The position numbers were made by a program, and so were the translations under genes. This document shows, piece after piece, positions 20,676 through 29,682 of a stretch of DNA of 41,271 bases (position 1 is the stretch's first letter; each line of letters begins with the position of its first letter). Origin of the DNA: an uncultured Pelagibacteraceae bacterium (GTDB taxonomy: Bacteria; Pseudomonadota; Alphaproteobacteria; Pelagibacterales; AG-422-B15). The notes under the pieces were generated by a model that saw only the letters and a list, made by a program, of their open reading frames with translations, was not told the DNA's origin and searched no databases. The DNA is taken from contig CACCCN010000011.1 of the NCBI GenBank assembly GCA_902544525.1, positions 1 through 41,271 on the forward strand, given 5' to 3'.

Positions 20676-23600
20676 TTTTGTACATCTAAACACTAAAAGT
20701 GATTACTCGTTGTCAGAAGGGGCATTAACAATTGAAAAAATTGCTGATCTTTGTTCTGAAAATAATATGCCTGCAATAGCAGTTACTGATACTAACAATC
20801 TATTTGGTGCCTTGGAATTTTCAGAAACGATATTCAAGTCTGGGATACAGCCTATAATTGGAGCTAAAATTAAAATTAAAACTCCAAATGAATTTATTAT
20901 AGATCCTGAAAATGAAATATATCGATATTTCTATATTAATTTATTATCTCAAAATAAAGTTGGCTATGAAAACCTATTATTTCTAAACTCAATTTCATAT
21001 ATACAAAACTCATCTGAGAATGCGTTTATCACTCTAGATCAACTTTTCGAGAGAAAAGATGGCCTTATAGCTCTAACTGGTGGATATCAAAATATTTTTA
21101 ATAATCTTTTGTTTCACAATAGATATGATTTGGCATCTAATCTTATTAAAAGATTTAAACAAGAATTTTTGAATAATTTATATATTGAAATCCAAAGAAT
21201 AGGAGATCCAATCCAAATACAATCTGAAAAATTACTTTTGAAATTATCCTACGAAAATGAAATTCCACTAGTAGCCACAAATGAAGTATGTTTTGAAAAT
21301 CCAGATTATTACGATGCTCACGAAGCATTGCTGTGTATTGAAAAAAAAGAATATTTGTCGCAAACTAACAGAAAAAAATTTCCAAAAGAAACTTATTTTA
21401 AGTCTGCTGAAGAAATGTCACACATTTTTGAAGATATACCTGAAGCAATCAGTAATACTTTAGAAATTGCAAAACGTTGTTCATCAAGACCTAAACCAAA
21501 AAATCCATCACTTCCTAATTTTTCAACAAAAGATAAATCTGAAAATGATATTTTAATTGAAGATGCTAAACGTGGTCTAAATAAACGATTAGAATTTAAG
21601 TTTGAAATTGAAAATGTCATTGATAATAATGATGGTATTATAAATGAATACAATGAACGACTAAATAAAGAACTGGATATCATTATTGATATGCAATACT
21701 CAGGATATTTTTTAATTGTTGCAGATTTTATTAAATGGTCAAAAGATAACAAGATTCCTGTTGGACCAGGCAGAGGTTCTGGAGCAGGCTCTTTGGTGGC
21801 TTGGGCTCTAGAAATAACAGACATCGACCCAATTAAATTTGGCCTAATTTTTGAAAGATTTTTAAATCCAGAACGTGTATCAATGCCTGATTTCGATATA
21901 GATTTTTGTCGTGATAGAAGAGATGAAGTTTTAAATTATGTTTCTCAAAAGTATGGTGAAAAACAAGTTGCACAAATTATAACTTTTGGAAAACTTCAAG
22001 CCAGGGCAGTGTTGAGAGATGTTGGCAGAGTTTTAGGCATACCTTATGGTCAAGTAGACTATTTGTGCAAATTAATACCATTTGATCCATCAAGACCACT
22101 TTCTTTGCAGGAGTGTATAGATAATGAACCAAAGATATCTGAAGAAGCTGATAATGATGAAAAAGTTAGAAGGCTTATTAATATAGCTTTGAAATTAGAG
22201 GGTTTGAAAAGACATACATCAATTCATGCTGCAGGTGTTGTAATATCAAAAGAAGATATTTACAAAGACGTACCTCTATATAGTGATCCAGATACTAAGA
22301 CTTATCTAACCCAGTTTGATATGAAGCATGTTGAAAAAGCAGGTTTAGTTAAGTTTGATTTTCTAGGTTTAAAAACACTCACTCTTATTGACAGTTGTGT
22401 TCAATTGATTGAAAAAAAAGTACTTAATTTTGATATTGATAAAATTGACCTATCTGATTCAAAAACTTTTGAATTTTTAAGCACAGGTGAAACAACTGGT
22501 ATTTTTCAACTTGAGAGTCCAGGGATGCAAGAGACTCTAAGGCAACTTCTACCTGATGCACTTGAAGATATCATTGCACTTGTCGCATTGTACAGACCTG
22601 GGCCAATGCAAAATATACCTACCTATATCGAAAGAAAACATAATCGAGAAAAACCTGAATATATTCATTATAAATTAGAAGATATTTTAAAAGAAACATA
22701 CGGCGTTATTGTTTACCAAGAACAGGTAATGGGAGTTGCTAGAGAACTCTCTGGTTACTCTGATGGAGAAGCTGATCTTTTACGACGTGCCATGGGTAAA
22801 AAAATTCAAAAAGAAATGCGAGACCAAAGAAAGAGATTTGTGTCTGGCTGTATTGAACGAGGAATTAAAGACAATGAAGCGCAAAATATTTTTGACCTAT
22901 TAGCTAGGTTTGCTGATTATGGATTTAATAAAAGTCATGCAGCAGCGTATGCATTAATTTCATTTCAAACCGCTTATTTAAAAACCCATTATCCACTAGA
23001 GTTTTTTGCTGCATCAATGACATTAGATATTAATAACACCGATAAGCTTGCAATATTTCAGCAAGAACTATCAAGGATGGAGATAAAGCTCTATCCTCCA
23101 GATATAAATTCGTCTGACATTTATTTCGTAACAGATCAAAAAGGTATAAAGTATGCTTTGGGAGCAATTAAAAATGTAGGGATAGAGTCAATGAAGGACT
23201 TGGTTATGGAAAGAAAAAAAAATGGTCCATTCATTTCTTTTGATAATTTTCTAGACCGTGTAAATAGTTCAATTGCTAATAAAAAAACTTTAGAGGCACT
23301 AGCATGTGCAGGGGCATTTGACTCATTAGAAATAAAAAGAGAGTATATTTTTAATCAATCAAATGAGATTGTTAAAGCTTTAAAAGACTTCAAATTAAAA
23401 TCTGACAGTAATCAAGGAGATATATTTGGTAATAATGATGAGTTTTCATATAAATTTCTTAAAACAGAAGAATGGACTGAAGCAACCAAGTTAATAAAAG
23501 AATTCGAAATTGTCGGCTTCTATTTTTCAGGACATCCACTCAGTGCATATAAACAAAGTCTAATTGAAAATAATGTTAGAGATTATGTAACAATACACAA

Positions 23601-24108
23601 ATCTAAGGAATTACAGGCCAGTAAAAATATTTTAGTAGCAGGCACTTTATTGGCAAAAAAAGAAAAACGGTCAGCACGAGGTAATGCATATGCTTTCTTA
23701 AATTTTTCTGATACCACTTCAATCTATGAGGGCATTATATTTGAGGCTAATTTAAGAAAATACCGAGATGAACTTATAGTTGGACAATCATATGTAGTTG
23801 GTGCTGATTTTACTGATGACAATGGTCAGATTAGAGTTGAGATTAAAAAAGTTTATAATCTCAACGATATTATTAATACAAGTAATTCTCAAAAATTAAA
23901 TTCGTCTAGAAAAGTTTTAAAAATCAATACCAACTCCTTAACTGCAGTACAGTTAATAAAACAGTTAGATATTCCTAAAGGCGAGTCTCCAATTGTTCTA
24001 TTTTTTGAAGATAAAAAAATTAAAATTGGAAATCACTTTGAAATTAATGATATTTTAGCTGAGAAAATAAGGAAAATACCTGAAATTATTAGTGTAGAGC
24101 TATCATAA
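20665..24108 (+). CDS. dnaE: DNA polymerase III, alpha subunit
   Basis: DnaE is the replicative polymerase. The 1147 aa protein has an N-terminal PHP domain (about 1-280), then the palm with catalytic aspartates D411 and D413 (PDFDIDF) and the third in KFDFLGLKTLT. GRGSGAGSLVAWAL, GVIVYQEQVMG and the helix-hairpin-helix and OB-fold regions follow. The PHP metal motif is degenerate: where Thermus DnaE has HLHQHT this protein has HLNTKS (residues 7-12), and TDHGNL is replaced by TDTNNL. A PHP-based proofreading nuclease is therefore unlikely, and a separate DnaQ should be needed. Two adjacent in-frame ATGs (20665, 20668) make the start uncertain by one codon. It is not the error-prone DnaE2 type, judging by length and motifs. 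Confidence 0.96.
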   Translation: MMNNFVHLNTKSDYSLSEGALTIEKIADLCSENNMPAIAVTDTNNLFGALEFSETIFKSGIQPIIGAKIKIKTPNEFIIDPENEIYRYFYINLLSQNKVGYENLLFLNSISYIQNSSENAFITLDQLFERKDGLIALTGGYQNIFNNLLFHNRYDLASNLIKRFKQEFLNNLYIEIQRIGDPIQIQSEKLLLKLSYENEIPLVATNEVCFENPDYYDAHEALLCIEKKEYLSQTNRKKFPKETYFKSAEEMSHIFEDIPEAISNTLEIAKRCSSRPKPKNPSLPNFSTKDKSENDILIEDAKRGLNKRLEFKFEIENVIDNNDGIINEYNERLNKELDIIIDMQYSGYFLIVADFIKWSKDNKIPVGPGRGSGAGSLVAWALEITDIDPIKFGLIFERFLNPERVSMPDFDIDFCRDRRDEVLNYVSQKYGEKQVAQIITFGKLQARAVLRDVGRVLGIPYGQVDYLCKLIPFDPSRPLSLQECIDNEPKISEEADNDEKVRRLINIALKLEGLKRHTSIHAAGVVISKEDIYKDVPLYSDPDTKTYLTQFDMKHVEKAGLVKFDFLGLKTLTLIDSCVQLIEKKVLNFDIDKIDLSDSKTFEFLSTGETTGIFQLESPGMQETLRQLLPDALEDIIALVALYRPGPMQNIPTYIERKHNREKPEYIHYKLEDILKETYGVIVYQEQVMGVARELSGYSDGEADLLRRAMGKKIQKEMRDQRKRFVSGCIERGIKDNEAQNIFDLLARFADYGFNKSHAAAYALISFQTAYLKTHYPLEFFAASMTLDINNTDKLAIFQQELSRMEIKLYPPDINSSDIYFVTDQKGIKYALGAIKNVGIESMKDLVMERKKNGPFISFDNFLDRVNSSIANKKTLEALACAGAFDSLEIKREYIFNQSNEIVKALKDFKLKSDSNQGDIFGNNDEFSYKFLKTEEWTEATKLIKEFEIVGFYFSGHPLSAYKQSLIENNVRDYVTIHKSKELQASKNILVAGTLLAKKEKRSARGNAYAFLNFSDTTSIYEGIIFEANLRKYRDELIVGQSYVVGADFTDDNGQIRVEIKKVYNLNDIINTSNSQKLNSSRKVLKINTNSLTAVQLIKQLDIPKGESPIVLFFEDKKIKIGNHFEINDILAEKIRKIPEIISVELS

Positions 24109-24231
24109 TTTCCTATTGAATTTAGAGGTTTAATAAGATACATGATACGTCATAAATCACATGGCGATAGCATATGCTGTCCGGTCCCAAATGGGTGAAA
24201 ATGCTGTGCGAGGATAACCGGAGAAAACATT
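24109..24231 (+). promoter_or_regulatory. rpsB 5' leader with predicted stem covering the ribosome binding site
   Basis: This is the longest gap in the window, 123 nt. Its last 65 nt are visibly more GC-rich and more structured than the surroundings. TCCGGT at 24180-24185 is complementary to ACCGGA at 24217-24222. The GGAG Shine-Dalgarno of rpsB (24220-24223) lies almost wholly inside the 3' arm. Within the enclosed loop CCC-AAAT-GGG (24186-24195) can form a hairpin. Upstream, AGCATATGCT (24169-24178) is a perfect palindrome, and ATGA-TACG-TCAT (24142-24153) can form a small hairpin. S2 is known to repress its own rpsB-tsf operon in other proteobacteria, so a protein-binding leader is a reasonable inference. 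A weak -35-like TTGAAT (24116-24121) with TACATG 17 nt downstream is the only promoter candidate I see. Confidence 0.6.
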
Positions 24232-24987
24232 ATGGAAATACCGAACTTTAATCTAAAAGAATTAATTGAATGTGGCGTTCATTTTGGTCACAAGACCCAA
24301 AAATGGAATCCAAAAATGGAGCAGTATATTCACAGTACACGTGAAAATGTTCATATCATAGATCTGTCTCAAACTATGGGAATGCTGGCAACTGCTTTAG
24401 ATGTAATACAAAAAACTGTTGCTAAGGGCGGAAAAATTTTGTTTGTAGCAACTAAAAAACAAGCGTCTCAACAAGTAGCTGAATTAGCTAAAGAGACAAA
24501 TCAATATTACGTTAATCATCGCTGGTTGGGTGGAATGATGACAAATTATTCTACCATTCAAAAATCAATTTCAAAAATGAAAGAATTAGAGGTTCTGAAA
24601 ACTAACCCCAATAATGAGTTTACTAAAAAAGAGGTTTTAAAAATTACTAATAAACATGCAAAGCTAGTAAGATCTCTAAGCGGTATAAGTGAAATGCAAA
24701 AAGCACCAGATTTAGTTTTTGTAATTGATACGAAGCTTGAACATATTGCGATCGCAGAAGCCAAGAACCTTAAAATTCCTATTATTGGAATTATAGATAC
24801 AAATTGCGATCCTGATCTTATTGATTATCCAATACCTGGAAATGATGACTCAAGAAAATCAATAAACCTTTATTGTAAGCTTGTTAAGGAAGCAATTAAT
24901 AATAGTGCTGGTGACATAGTTTTTGATGTCGAAGGTCTAACAGTTGATAAGCCAAATTCTTCAACTGAAGAAAAAGTTGATTCTTAA
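24232..24987 (+). CDS. rpsB: 30S ribosomal protein S2
   Basis: S2 (uS2) binds the 30S subunit near the neck and is needed for S1 binding. The 251 aa protein has the family start KELIECGVHFGHKTQKWNPKM and the core NHRWLGGMMTNYSTI. The acidic C-terminal tail is typical of alphaproteobacteria. GGAG lies 8 nt before the ATG, within a predicted stem (see the leader at 24109-24231). tsf follows 15 nt downstream, the near-universal rpsB-tsf pair. Confidence 0.98.
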   Translation: MEIPNFNLKELIECGVHFGHKTQKWNPKMEQYIHSTRENVHIIDLSQTMGMLATALDVIQKTVAKGGKILFVATKKQASQQVAELAKETNQYYVNHRWLGGMMTNYSTIQKSISKMKELEVLKTNPNNEFTKKEVLKITNKHAKLVRSLSGISEMQKAPDLVFVIDTKLEHIAIAEAKNLKIPIIGIIDTNCDPDLIDYPIPGNDDSRKSINLYCKLVKEAINNSAGDIVFDVEGLTVDKPNSSTEEKVDS

Positions 24988-25002
24988 AAAGGAGAATAAC
25001 AG

Positions 25003-25833
25003 ATGTCAGTAACAGCAAAACAAGTACAAGATCTAAGAAAAATGTCTGGAGCCGGCATGATGGATTGTAAAGAGGCTTTAGCTGAAAATAATGCAGATAT
25101 TGATTTAGCTTTTCAATGGCTGAGAGAAAGAGGTATTGCAAAAGCCCAAAAAAAATCAACCAGAGATGCAAATGAGGGTCTTATCTCAATAATGTCAAAT
25201 GAAAATGGTACAGCTATTGTGGAAGTAAATTCAGAAACTGACTTTGTTTCAAGAAATAATGATTTTCATTCTCTTGTAAAAAATATTACAAAATTAATTC
25301 TTGAATCTAAAAATGATTATAATTCTGTCAAAGATGAGATTTCAAGCACTATTAATGATGCGATTGGTGTTATAGGTGAGAATATTGTATTCAAAAGATC
25401 TAATTATATTGAAGGTAATAGCTATAGCTATGTTCACAATTCACTCGGTGAAAATTTAGGAAAGATTGGTGTAATTTTAACTTTAGAAACTGAAAGTGAT
25501 ATAGATTTAAAAGATGTTGGCAAAAATATATGTATGCACATAGCCGCATCAAGTCCTAAATCTTTAGACAAGAATTCTTTGGATAATGACATTATTGAGA
25601 ATGAAAAAAATATAATTAAAGAACAATTAAAAGAATCTGGTAAGCCGGATGACATAATTGAAAAAATGCTAGATGGAAAAATGAATAAATTTTTTGAAGA
25701 AGTTGTTCTACTTAATCAAAAATATGTAATTGATCCAAGCTTAACAATCTCTAATCTACTTGATAATGTAGGTAATGAAAAGGGAACTAAAGTAAATATT
25801 AGTTCATTTACTAGATACGAACTAGGTCAATAA
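25003..25833 (+). CDS. tsf: Elongation factor Ts
   Basis: EF-Ts exchanges GDP for GTP on EF-Tu. The 276 aa protein has an N-terminal UBA-like domain with VQDLRKMSGAGMMDCKEAL (about residues 8-26) and the TDFVSRNNDF motif that contacts EF-Tu (about residue 80). A dimerisation core follows. AAAAGGAG just upstream of the ATG is the strongest Shine-Dalgarno in the window, in line with high expression. The gene lies between rpsB and pyrH, as in most bacteria. Confidence 0.97.
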   Translation: MSVTAKQVQDLRKMSGAGMMDCKEALAENNADIDLAFQWLRERGIAKAQKKSTRDANEGLISIMSNENGTAIVEVNSETDFVSRNNDFHSLVKNITKLILESKNDYNSVKDEISSTINDAIGVIGENIVFKRSNYIEGNSYSYVHNSLGENLGKIGVILTLETESDIDLKDVGKNICMHIAASSPKSLDKNSLDNDIIENEKNIIKEQLKESGKPDDIIEKMLDGKMNKFFEEVVLLNQKYVIDPSLTISNLLDNVGNEKGTKVNISSFTRYELGQ

Positions 25834-25836
25834 TAA

Positions 25837-26550
25837 ATGTCTAGTAAGAAAATAAAACGGATTTTACTTAAATTATCCGGTGAAGCACTTATGGGTGATG
25901 ACTCTTATGGAATTAAATTATCAATTGTTGATCGGATTGCTTCAGACATAAAAGCATTGTCAAAAAAGAAAATAGATATATGCATAGTATTAGGGGGCGG
26001 TAATATATTTAGAGGCTTATCGGCATCCTCTGAGGGTATGGATCGTGCTCAAGCTGACTATATGGGTATGCTAGCCACTGTACTAAATTCTCTTGCTTTA
26101 CAAAATGCACTTGAAAAAATCAATATAGATACAAGAGTTATGTCTGCTTTACCAATACAATCAATATGTGAAACCTATATAAGACGAAGGGCTATACGTC
26201 ATATGGAAAAAGGTCGAGTTGTAATATGTGCAGCAGGCACAGGAAACCCATATTTTTCTACAGACACAGCTGCGGCATTGAGAGCAGCTGAATTAGAATG
26301 TAATGTAATTTATAAAGCAACACAAGTTGATGGTATTTATGATAAAGATCCTAAAAAGTTTAAAAACGCAAAAAAATACAAAAATATATCATATAAGAAA
26401 TTTCTTAATGATAACTTAAAAGCAATGGATTCATCTGCTATTACAGTCGCGCAAGATAACAATATACCTATTATTGTGTTTTCGATTGCCGAAAAAAATT
26501 GTTTAATAAAAACGCTTACTCAAAAAAATAAATATACAAGGATTTCGTAA
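25837..26550 (+). CDS. pyrH: UMP kinase
   Basis: PyrH phosphorylates UMP to UDP for pyrimidine nucleotide synthesis. The 237 aa amino-acid-kinase-fold protein has KLSGEALMG (residues 12-20), GGGNIFRG (about 53-60), the MDRAQADYMGMLATVLNSLAL segment and TGNPYFSTDTAAALRA. The gene starts three bases after tsf and ends one base before frr. The order rpsB-tsf-pyrH-frr is deeply conserved. Confidence 0.97.
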   Translation: MSSKKIKRILLKLSGEALMGDDSYGIKLSIVDRIASDIKALSKKKIDICIVLGGGNIFRGLSASSEGMDRAQADYMGMLATVLNSLALQNALEKINIDTRVMSALPIQSICETYIRRRAIRHMEKGRVVICAAGTGNPYFSTDTAAALRAAELECNVIYKATQVDGIYDKDPKKFKNAKKYKNISYKKFLNDNLKAMDSSAITVAQDNNIPIIVFSIAEKNCLIKTLTQKNKYTRIS

Positions 26551-26551
26551 T

Positions 26552-27109
26552 ATGTCTGATGAAATAAATAATAACTTAAATAAGCGCATGCAAGCAAGTA
26601 TTTCAAGCTTAAAATCTGAAATGAGTGGAATTAGAGCTGGACGCGCATCACCATCAATGCTGGATACAATAAAAGTTGACGTCTATGGTTCGAAAATGAC
26701 TATAAATCAAATTGGGAATATAACTACTCCAGAATCCAGATTAATAAATATTGAAGTTTGGGATCAAGGGAATATTTCTGCGGTTGAAAAGGCTATAAGG
26801 GAATCTGATTTGGGTATCAATCCATCATCTGAAGGAACTTTGATTAGATTACCATTACCTCAGTTAACTGAAGAAAGAAAAATTGAATACATCAAACTTG
26901 CAAAAAAAATTGGTGAGTCCTCTAAGGTAGCTGTTAGAAATATACGAAGAGATGGAATTGAACAATATAAAAAAATGGAAAAAGACAAAGAAATAGGTGA
27001 AGATGATTCAAAAAAATTTCAATCTGATGTTGAAAACTTAACATCAGAACACATAAAAATGATTGACAGCATTGTTTTAGAAAAGGAAGCTGATCTGTCT
27101 AAAGTTTAA
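26552..27109 (+). CDS. frr: Ribosome recycling factor
   Basis: With EF-G, RRF splits post-termination ribosomes. The 185 aa protein shows the signature RAGRASPSMLDTIKVDVYG near residues 27-45, PLPQLTEERK near 100 and the helical RNIRRDG segment near 130. Length and content are standard. It lies one base after pyrH and five bases before uppS. Confidence 0.97.
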   Translation: MSDEINNNLNKRMQASISSLKSEMSGIRAGRASPSMLDTIKVDVYGSKMTINQIGNITTPESRLINIEVWDQGNISAVEKAIRESDLGINPSSEGTLIRLPLPQLTEERKIEYIKLAKKIGESSKVAVRNIRRDGIEQYKKMEKDKEIGEDDSKKFQSDVENLTSEHIKMIDSIVLEKEADLSKV

Positions 27110-27114
27110 GATCA

Positions 27115-27804
27115 ATGCCATTTTCAACAAAAAAAATAAATCATATAGCTATCATAATGGATGGTAATGGCAGGTGGGCAAAAAAAAACTTAGTAGATAA
27201 AAAAGATGGTCATCAGGCAGGTGTTGATGCAGCAATAAAAATTTGCAAATCTATTTCAAAAGACTCGATAGTTAAGCATTTAACCCTTTATACATTTTCA
27301 ACTGAAAACTGGAACAGACCACTCAATGAAATAAACCAACTTTTTGAATTAATAAATAGCGTTTATAAAAAATTAAAGGATACTGCTAAAGATCAAAATA
27401 TAAAGATAGTTCATTTAGGCAAGAAAACCAGATTACCAAAGCGAACCATTAATATAGTGAATGATGTAGTTGAAAGTACTAAAATGAATAATGGGTTGAT
27501 TCTAAATATAGCTTTTAATTATGGTGGTCGATCTGAGATAATCGATGCCTTTAAAAAATTTAAAAAGTATAAAGCAAATATTAATGAAAAAAATTTTTAT
27601 AAATTTCTTTATAACCCTATATTACCTGATCCTGAAATTATAATTAGAACTGGTGGTGATTTAAGAATAAGTAATTTTTTACTATGGCAATTAGCTTATT
27701 CTGAACTTTTTTTTACTAAAACTTTATGGCCTGATTTTAATTATAATCAATTAAAAAAGATAATTAATAATTTTAATAAAAGAAAACGTAACTTTGGAAA
27801 ATGA
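27115..27804 (+). CDS. uppS: Undecaprenyl diphosphate synthase (cis-prenyltransferase)
   Basis: UppS elongates farnesyl diphosphate with isopentenyl diphosphate to make the C55 carrier for peptidoglycan and LPS. The 229 aa protein has HIAIIMDGNGRWAKK with catalytic D16, the TFSTENWNRP segment, and the C-terminal RTGGDLRISNFLLWQLAYSEL. The N-terminal substrate region is slightly divergent, but all the active-site residues I know are there. The stop overlaps the cdsA start by four bases. Confidence 0.96.
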   Translation: MPFSTKKINHIAIIMDGNGRWAKKNLVDKKDGHQAGVDAAIKICKSISKDSIVKHLTLYTFSTENWNRPLNEINQLFELINSVYKKLKDTAKDQNIKIVHLGKKTRLPKRTINIVNDVVESTKMNNGLILNIAFNYGGRSEIIDAFKKFKKYKANINEKNFYKFLYNPILPDPEIIIRTGGDLRISNFLLWQLAYSELFFTKTLWPDFNYNQLKKIINNFNKRKRNFGK

Positions 27805-28484
27805 TTGAATTAATTAAAAATTTTTTTAATCCGAATGTTTATAAAAGAATGATTTCTGGTATTTTTTTTACTGTACCATTTATTTATTTAATATTTAAAG
27901 GTGGGGCATACTTTGTCGTATTTTTTATTTTACTTTTAGTGGTAATTATTTACGAATTTAATACATCGTCCAAGAATAAAATCAGTCTATGGCTAAGATT
28001 CTTGATAATAACCATGTTTATAATAAGTTTTTTTCATTTCATCTTTTTAAGAGTTATTTTTGATATTTTTATCGTTGAATATTTATTATTCATAATTTTT
28101 TCAATATGGATTTTTGATTCTTTTTCGCTTATTGGCGGTAGATTAATAGGAGGAAGAAAGTTAATGCCATCAATAAGCCCAAATAAAACATATAGTGGTT
28201 TCATTTCTGGGATTGTATCACTAATATTTTTTTCTAGCTCTTTAATTATTTACTATGATTTAAATAATTTAATAATTGTGTTTTCATTAATAATAGGTTT
28301 AATTTCATTCGTTGGTGATGCAATTGAGTCTTCTATTAAAAGATTTTTAAAAATCAAAGATTTCAGTAATTTGATGCCGGGGCATGGTGGTATTACTGAT
28401 CGTATGGATGCATTTTTACTGTTTTTCCTAATTCATTTTTTTTTCAGTGTATTAATTTTTAACCCATTTAGTCTATATGCTTAA
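27801..28484 (+). CDS. cdsA: Phosphatidate cytidylyltransferase
   Basis: CdsA makes CDP-diacylglycerol, the branch point for phospholipids. The 227 aa protein is very hydrophobic, with about six or seven membrane helices. The family signature is intact near the C-terminus, with SSIKRFLKIKD followed by PGHGGITDRMDAF. It is shorter than the E. coli enzyme (about 285 aa), mainly at the N-terminus, as is common in alphaproteobacteria. It overlaps uppS by four bases and dxr by eight. Confidence 0.93.
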   Translation: MIELIKNFFNPNVYKRMISGIFFTVPFIYLIFKGGAYFVVFFILLLVVIIYEFNTSSKNKISLWLRFLIITMFIISFFHFIFLRVIFDIFIVEYLLFIIFSIWIFDSFSLIGGRLIGGRKLMPSISPNKTYSGFISGIVSLIFFSSSLIIYYDLNNLIIVFSLIIGLISFVGDAIESSIKRFLKIKDFSNLMPGHGGITDRMDAFLLFFLIHFFFSVLIFNPFSLYA

Positions 28485-29652
28485 AAAAAATATACTTATA
28501 TACGGAGCAACTGGATCAATTGGAAGCTCCGTCTTAAATTTAATTAGAAACAACAGAGAACAATTTAATGTAGTTGGAGTAACATGCAATTCCAATATTG
28601 ATAAACTTTTAGATATTGCTAATGAATTTGAATGTCATAAATTAGGAATTAATAATAAGACAAAAGTACAAAGTTATTCAGAAATTAAAAATTATAATGT
28701 ACATGTTGGTTTAGATGAGTTTTCGAAATTAATTGATAATAAAGTAGACATAATCATATTTGCAATAGCTGGATCATCATCTCTTAGTTTACTAATGGAT
28801 GTTATTGTCTCTGGAAAAATTATTGGAATAGCTAATAAAGAATGTATTGTTTGTTTAGGAAAAACATTACTAGATTTAGCGAATAAGTCATCTACTGAAA
28901 TTGTGCCATTAGATTCTGAACATAATGCTTTATTTCAATTAATGAAAAATAAAAATAAAGAATCAATAAGAAAGTATACAATTACAGCAAGTGGTGGGAG
29001 TTTTCTTAATTTTAAAAAAAACGAAATGGAAAATATTACACCAAATCAGGCCATCTCTCATCCAAAGTGGAAAATGGGAAAAAAAATTTCAGTTGACTCA
29101 TCAACTCTTATGAATAAAGGACTTGAAATAATAGAAGCATGCATTTTATTTAATATTAGTTCAAATAAAATCGATGCAATTGTACATCCTGAATCAATTA
29201 TTCATGGTATAATTGAATTTAATGACCGGTCTAGTCATGCATTTTTAAGTCAACCAAATATGGAAATAGCTATTTCAAGCATTCTATTTGAAAATAATAT
29301 TGTTGATTTGAAAGACCACGAATTGGATTTAATAAAGTTAAAATCATTTAATTTTTTTGAAATCGATAACACTAAATTTAATGCAATTAAATTAGCTAAG
29401 TTTTCTCTTAATGAAGGGGGGTTAATGCCTGCAGTTTTAAATTACTCAAATGAACTAATGGTTGAGTCATTTTTAAATAAGGCAATATCATTTAATGAAA
29501 TAACAACAAATAATGAAAAAATAATGAAAAAATTTTTAATTGATGGGTGTAATGTTCAAACTCCAGGAATAACGGATCTTAATAATGCATTTAGCATCAT
29601 TAACTCATATATTAAGCCAAATAATTCTATTATTGATCAATTTAATAGATGA
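28477..29652 (+). CDS. dxr: 1-deoxy-D-xylulose 5-phosphate reductoisomerase
   Basis: Dxr (IspC) carries out the first committed step of the MEP isoprenoid pathway, which supplies uppS upstream. The 391 aa protein has the NADPH motif GATGSIG (residues 10-16), the NKECIVCLGK segment, the metal and substrate residues in PLDSEHNALFQ, and HPKWKMGKKISVDSSTLMNKGLEIIEA. The start lies within the cdsA end. Unusually, bamA and not the protease gene rseP comes next, after a gap of only 30 nt. Confidence 0.96.
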   Translation: MLKKNILIYGATGSIGSSVLNLIRNNREQFNVVGVTCNSNIDKLLDIANEFECHKLGINNKTKVQSYSEIKNYNVHVGLDEFSKLIDNKVDIIIFAIAGSSSLSLLMDVIVSGKIIGIANKECIVCLGKTLLDLANKSSTEIVPLDSEHNALFQLMKNKNKESIRKYTITASGGSFLNFKKNEMENITPNQAISHPKWKMGKKISVDSSTLMNKGLEIIEACILFNISSNKIDAIVHPESIIHGIIEFNDRSSHAFLSQPNMEIAISSILFENNIVDLKDHELDLIKLKSFNFFEIDNTKFNAIKLAKFSLNEGGLMPAVLNYSNELMVESFLNKAISFNEITTNNEKIMKKFLIDGCNVQTPGITDLNNAFSIINSYIKPNNSIIDQFNR

Positions 29653-29682
29653 TATAAAGATTATTATTATATATACATAATT

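Noticed and set aside
21393-21824. A 143-codon open frame antisense to dnaE.
   Set aside because: It lies wholly opposite a well-conserved part of dnaE, has no recognisable domain and no start signal. It is best explained as a shadow of the coding frame.
29633-29661. A possible bamA promoter at the end of dxr (TTGATC and AT-rich hexamers).
   Set aside because: No -10 match falls at 16-18 nt spacing; the AT richness alone produces such partial matches.
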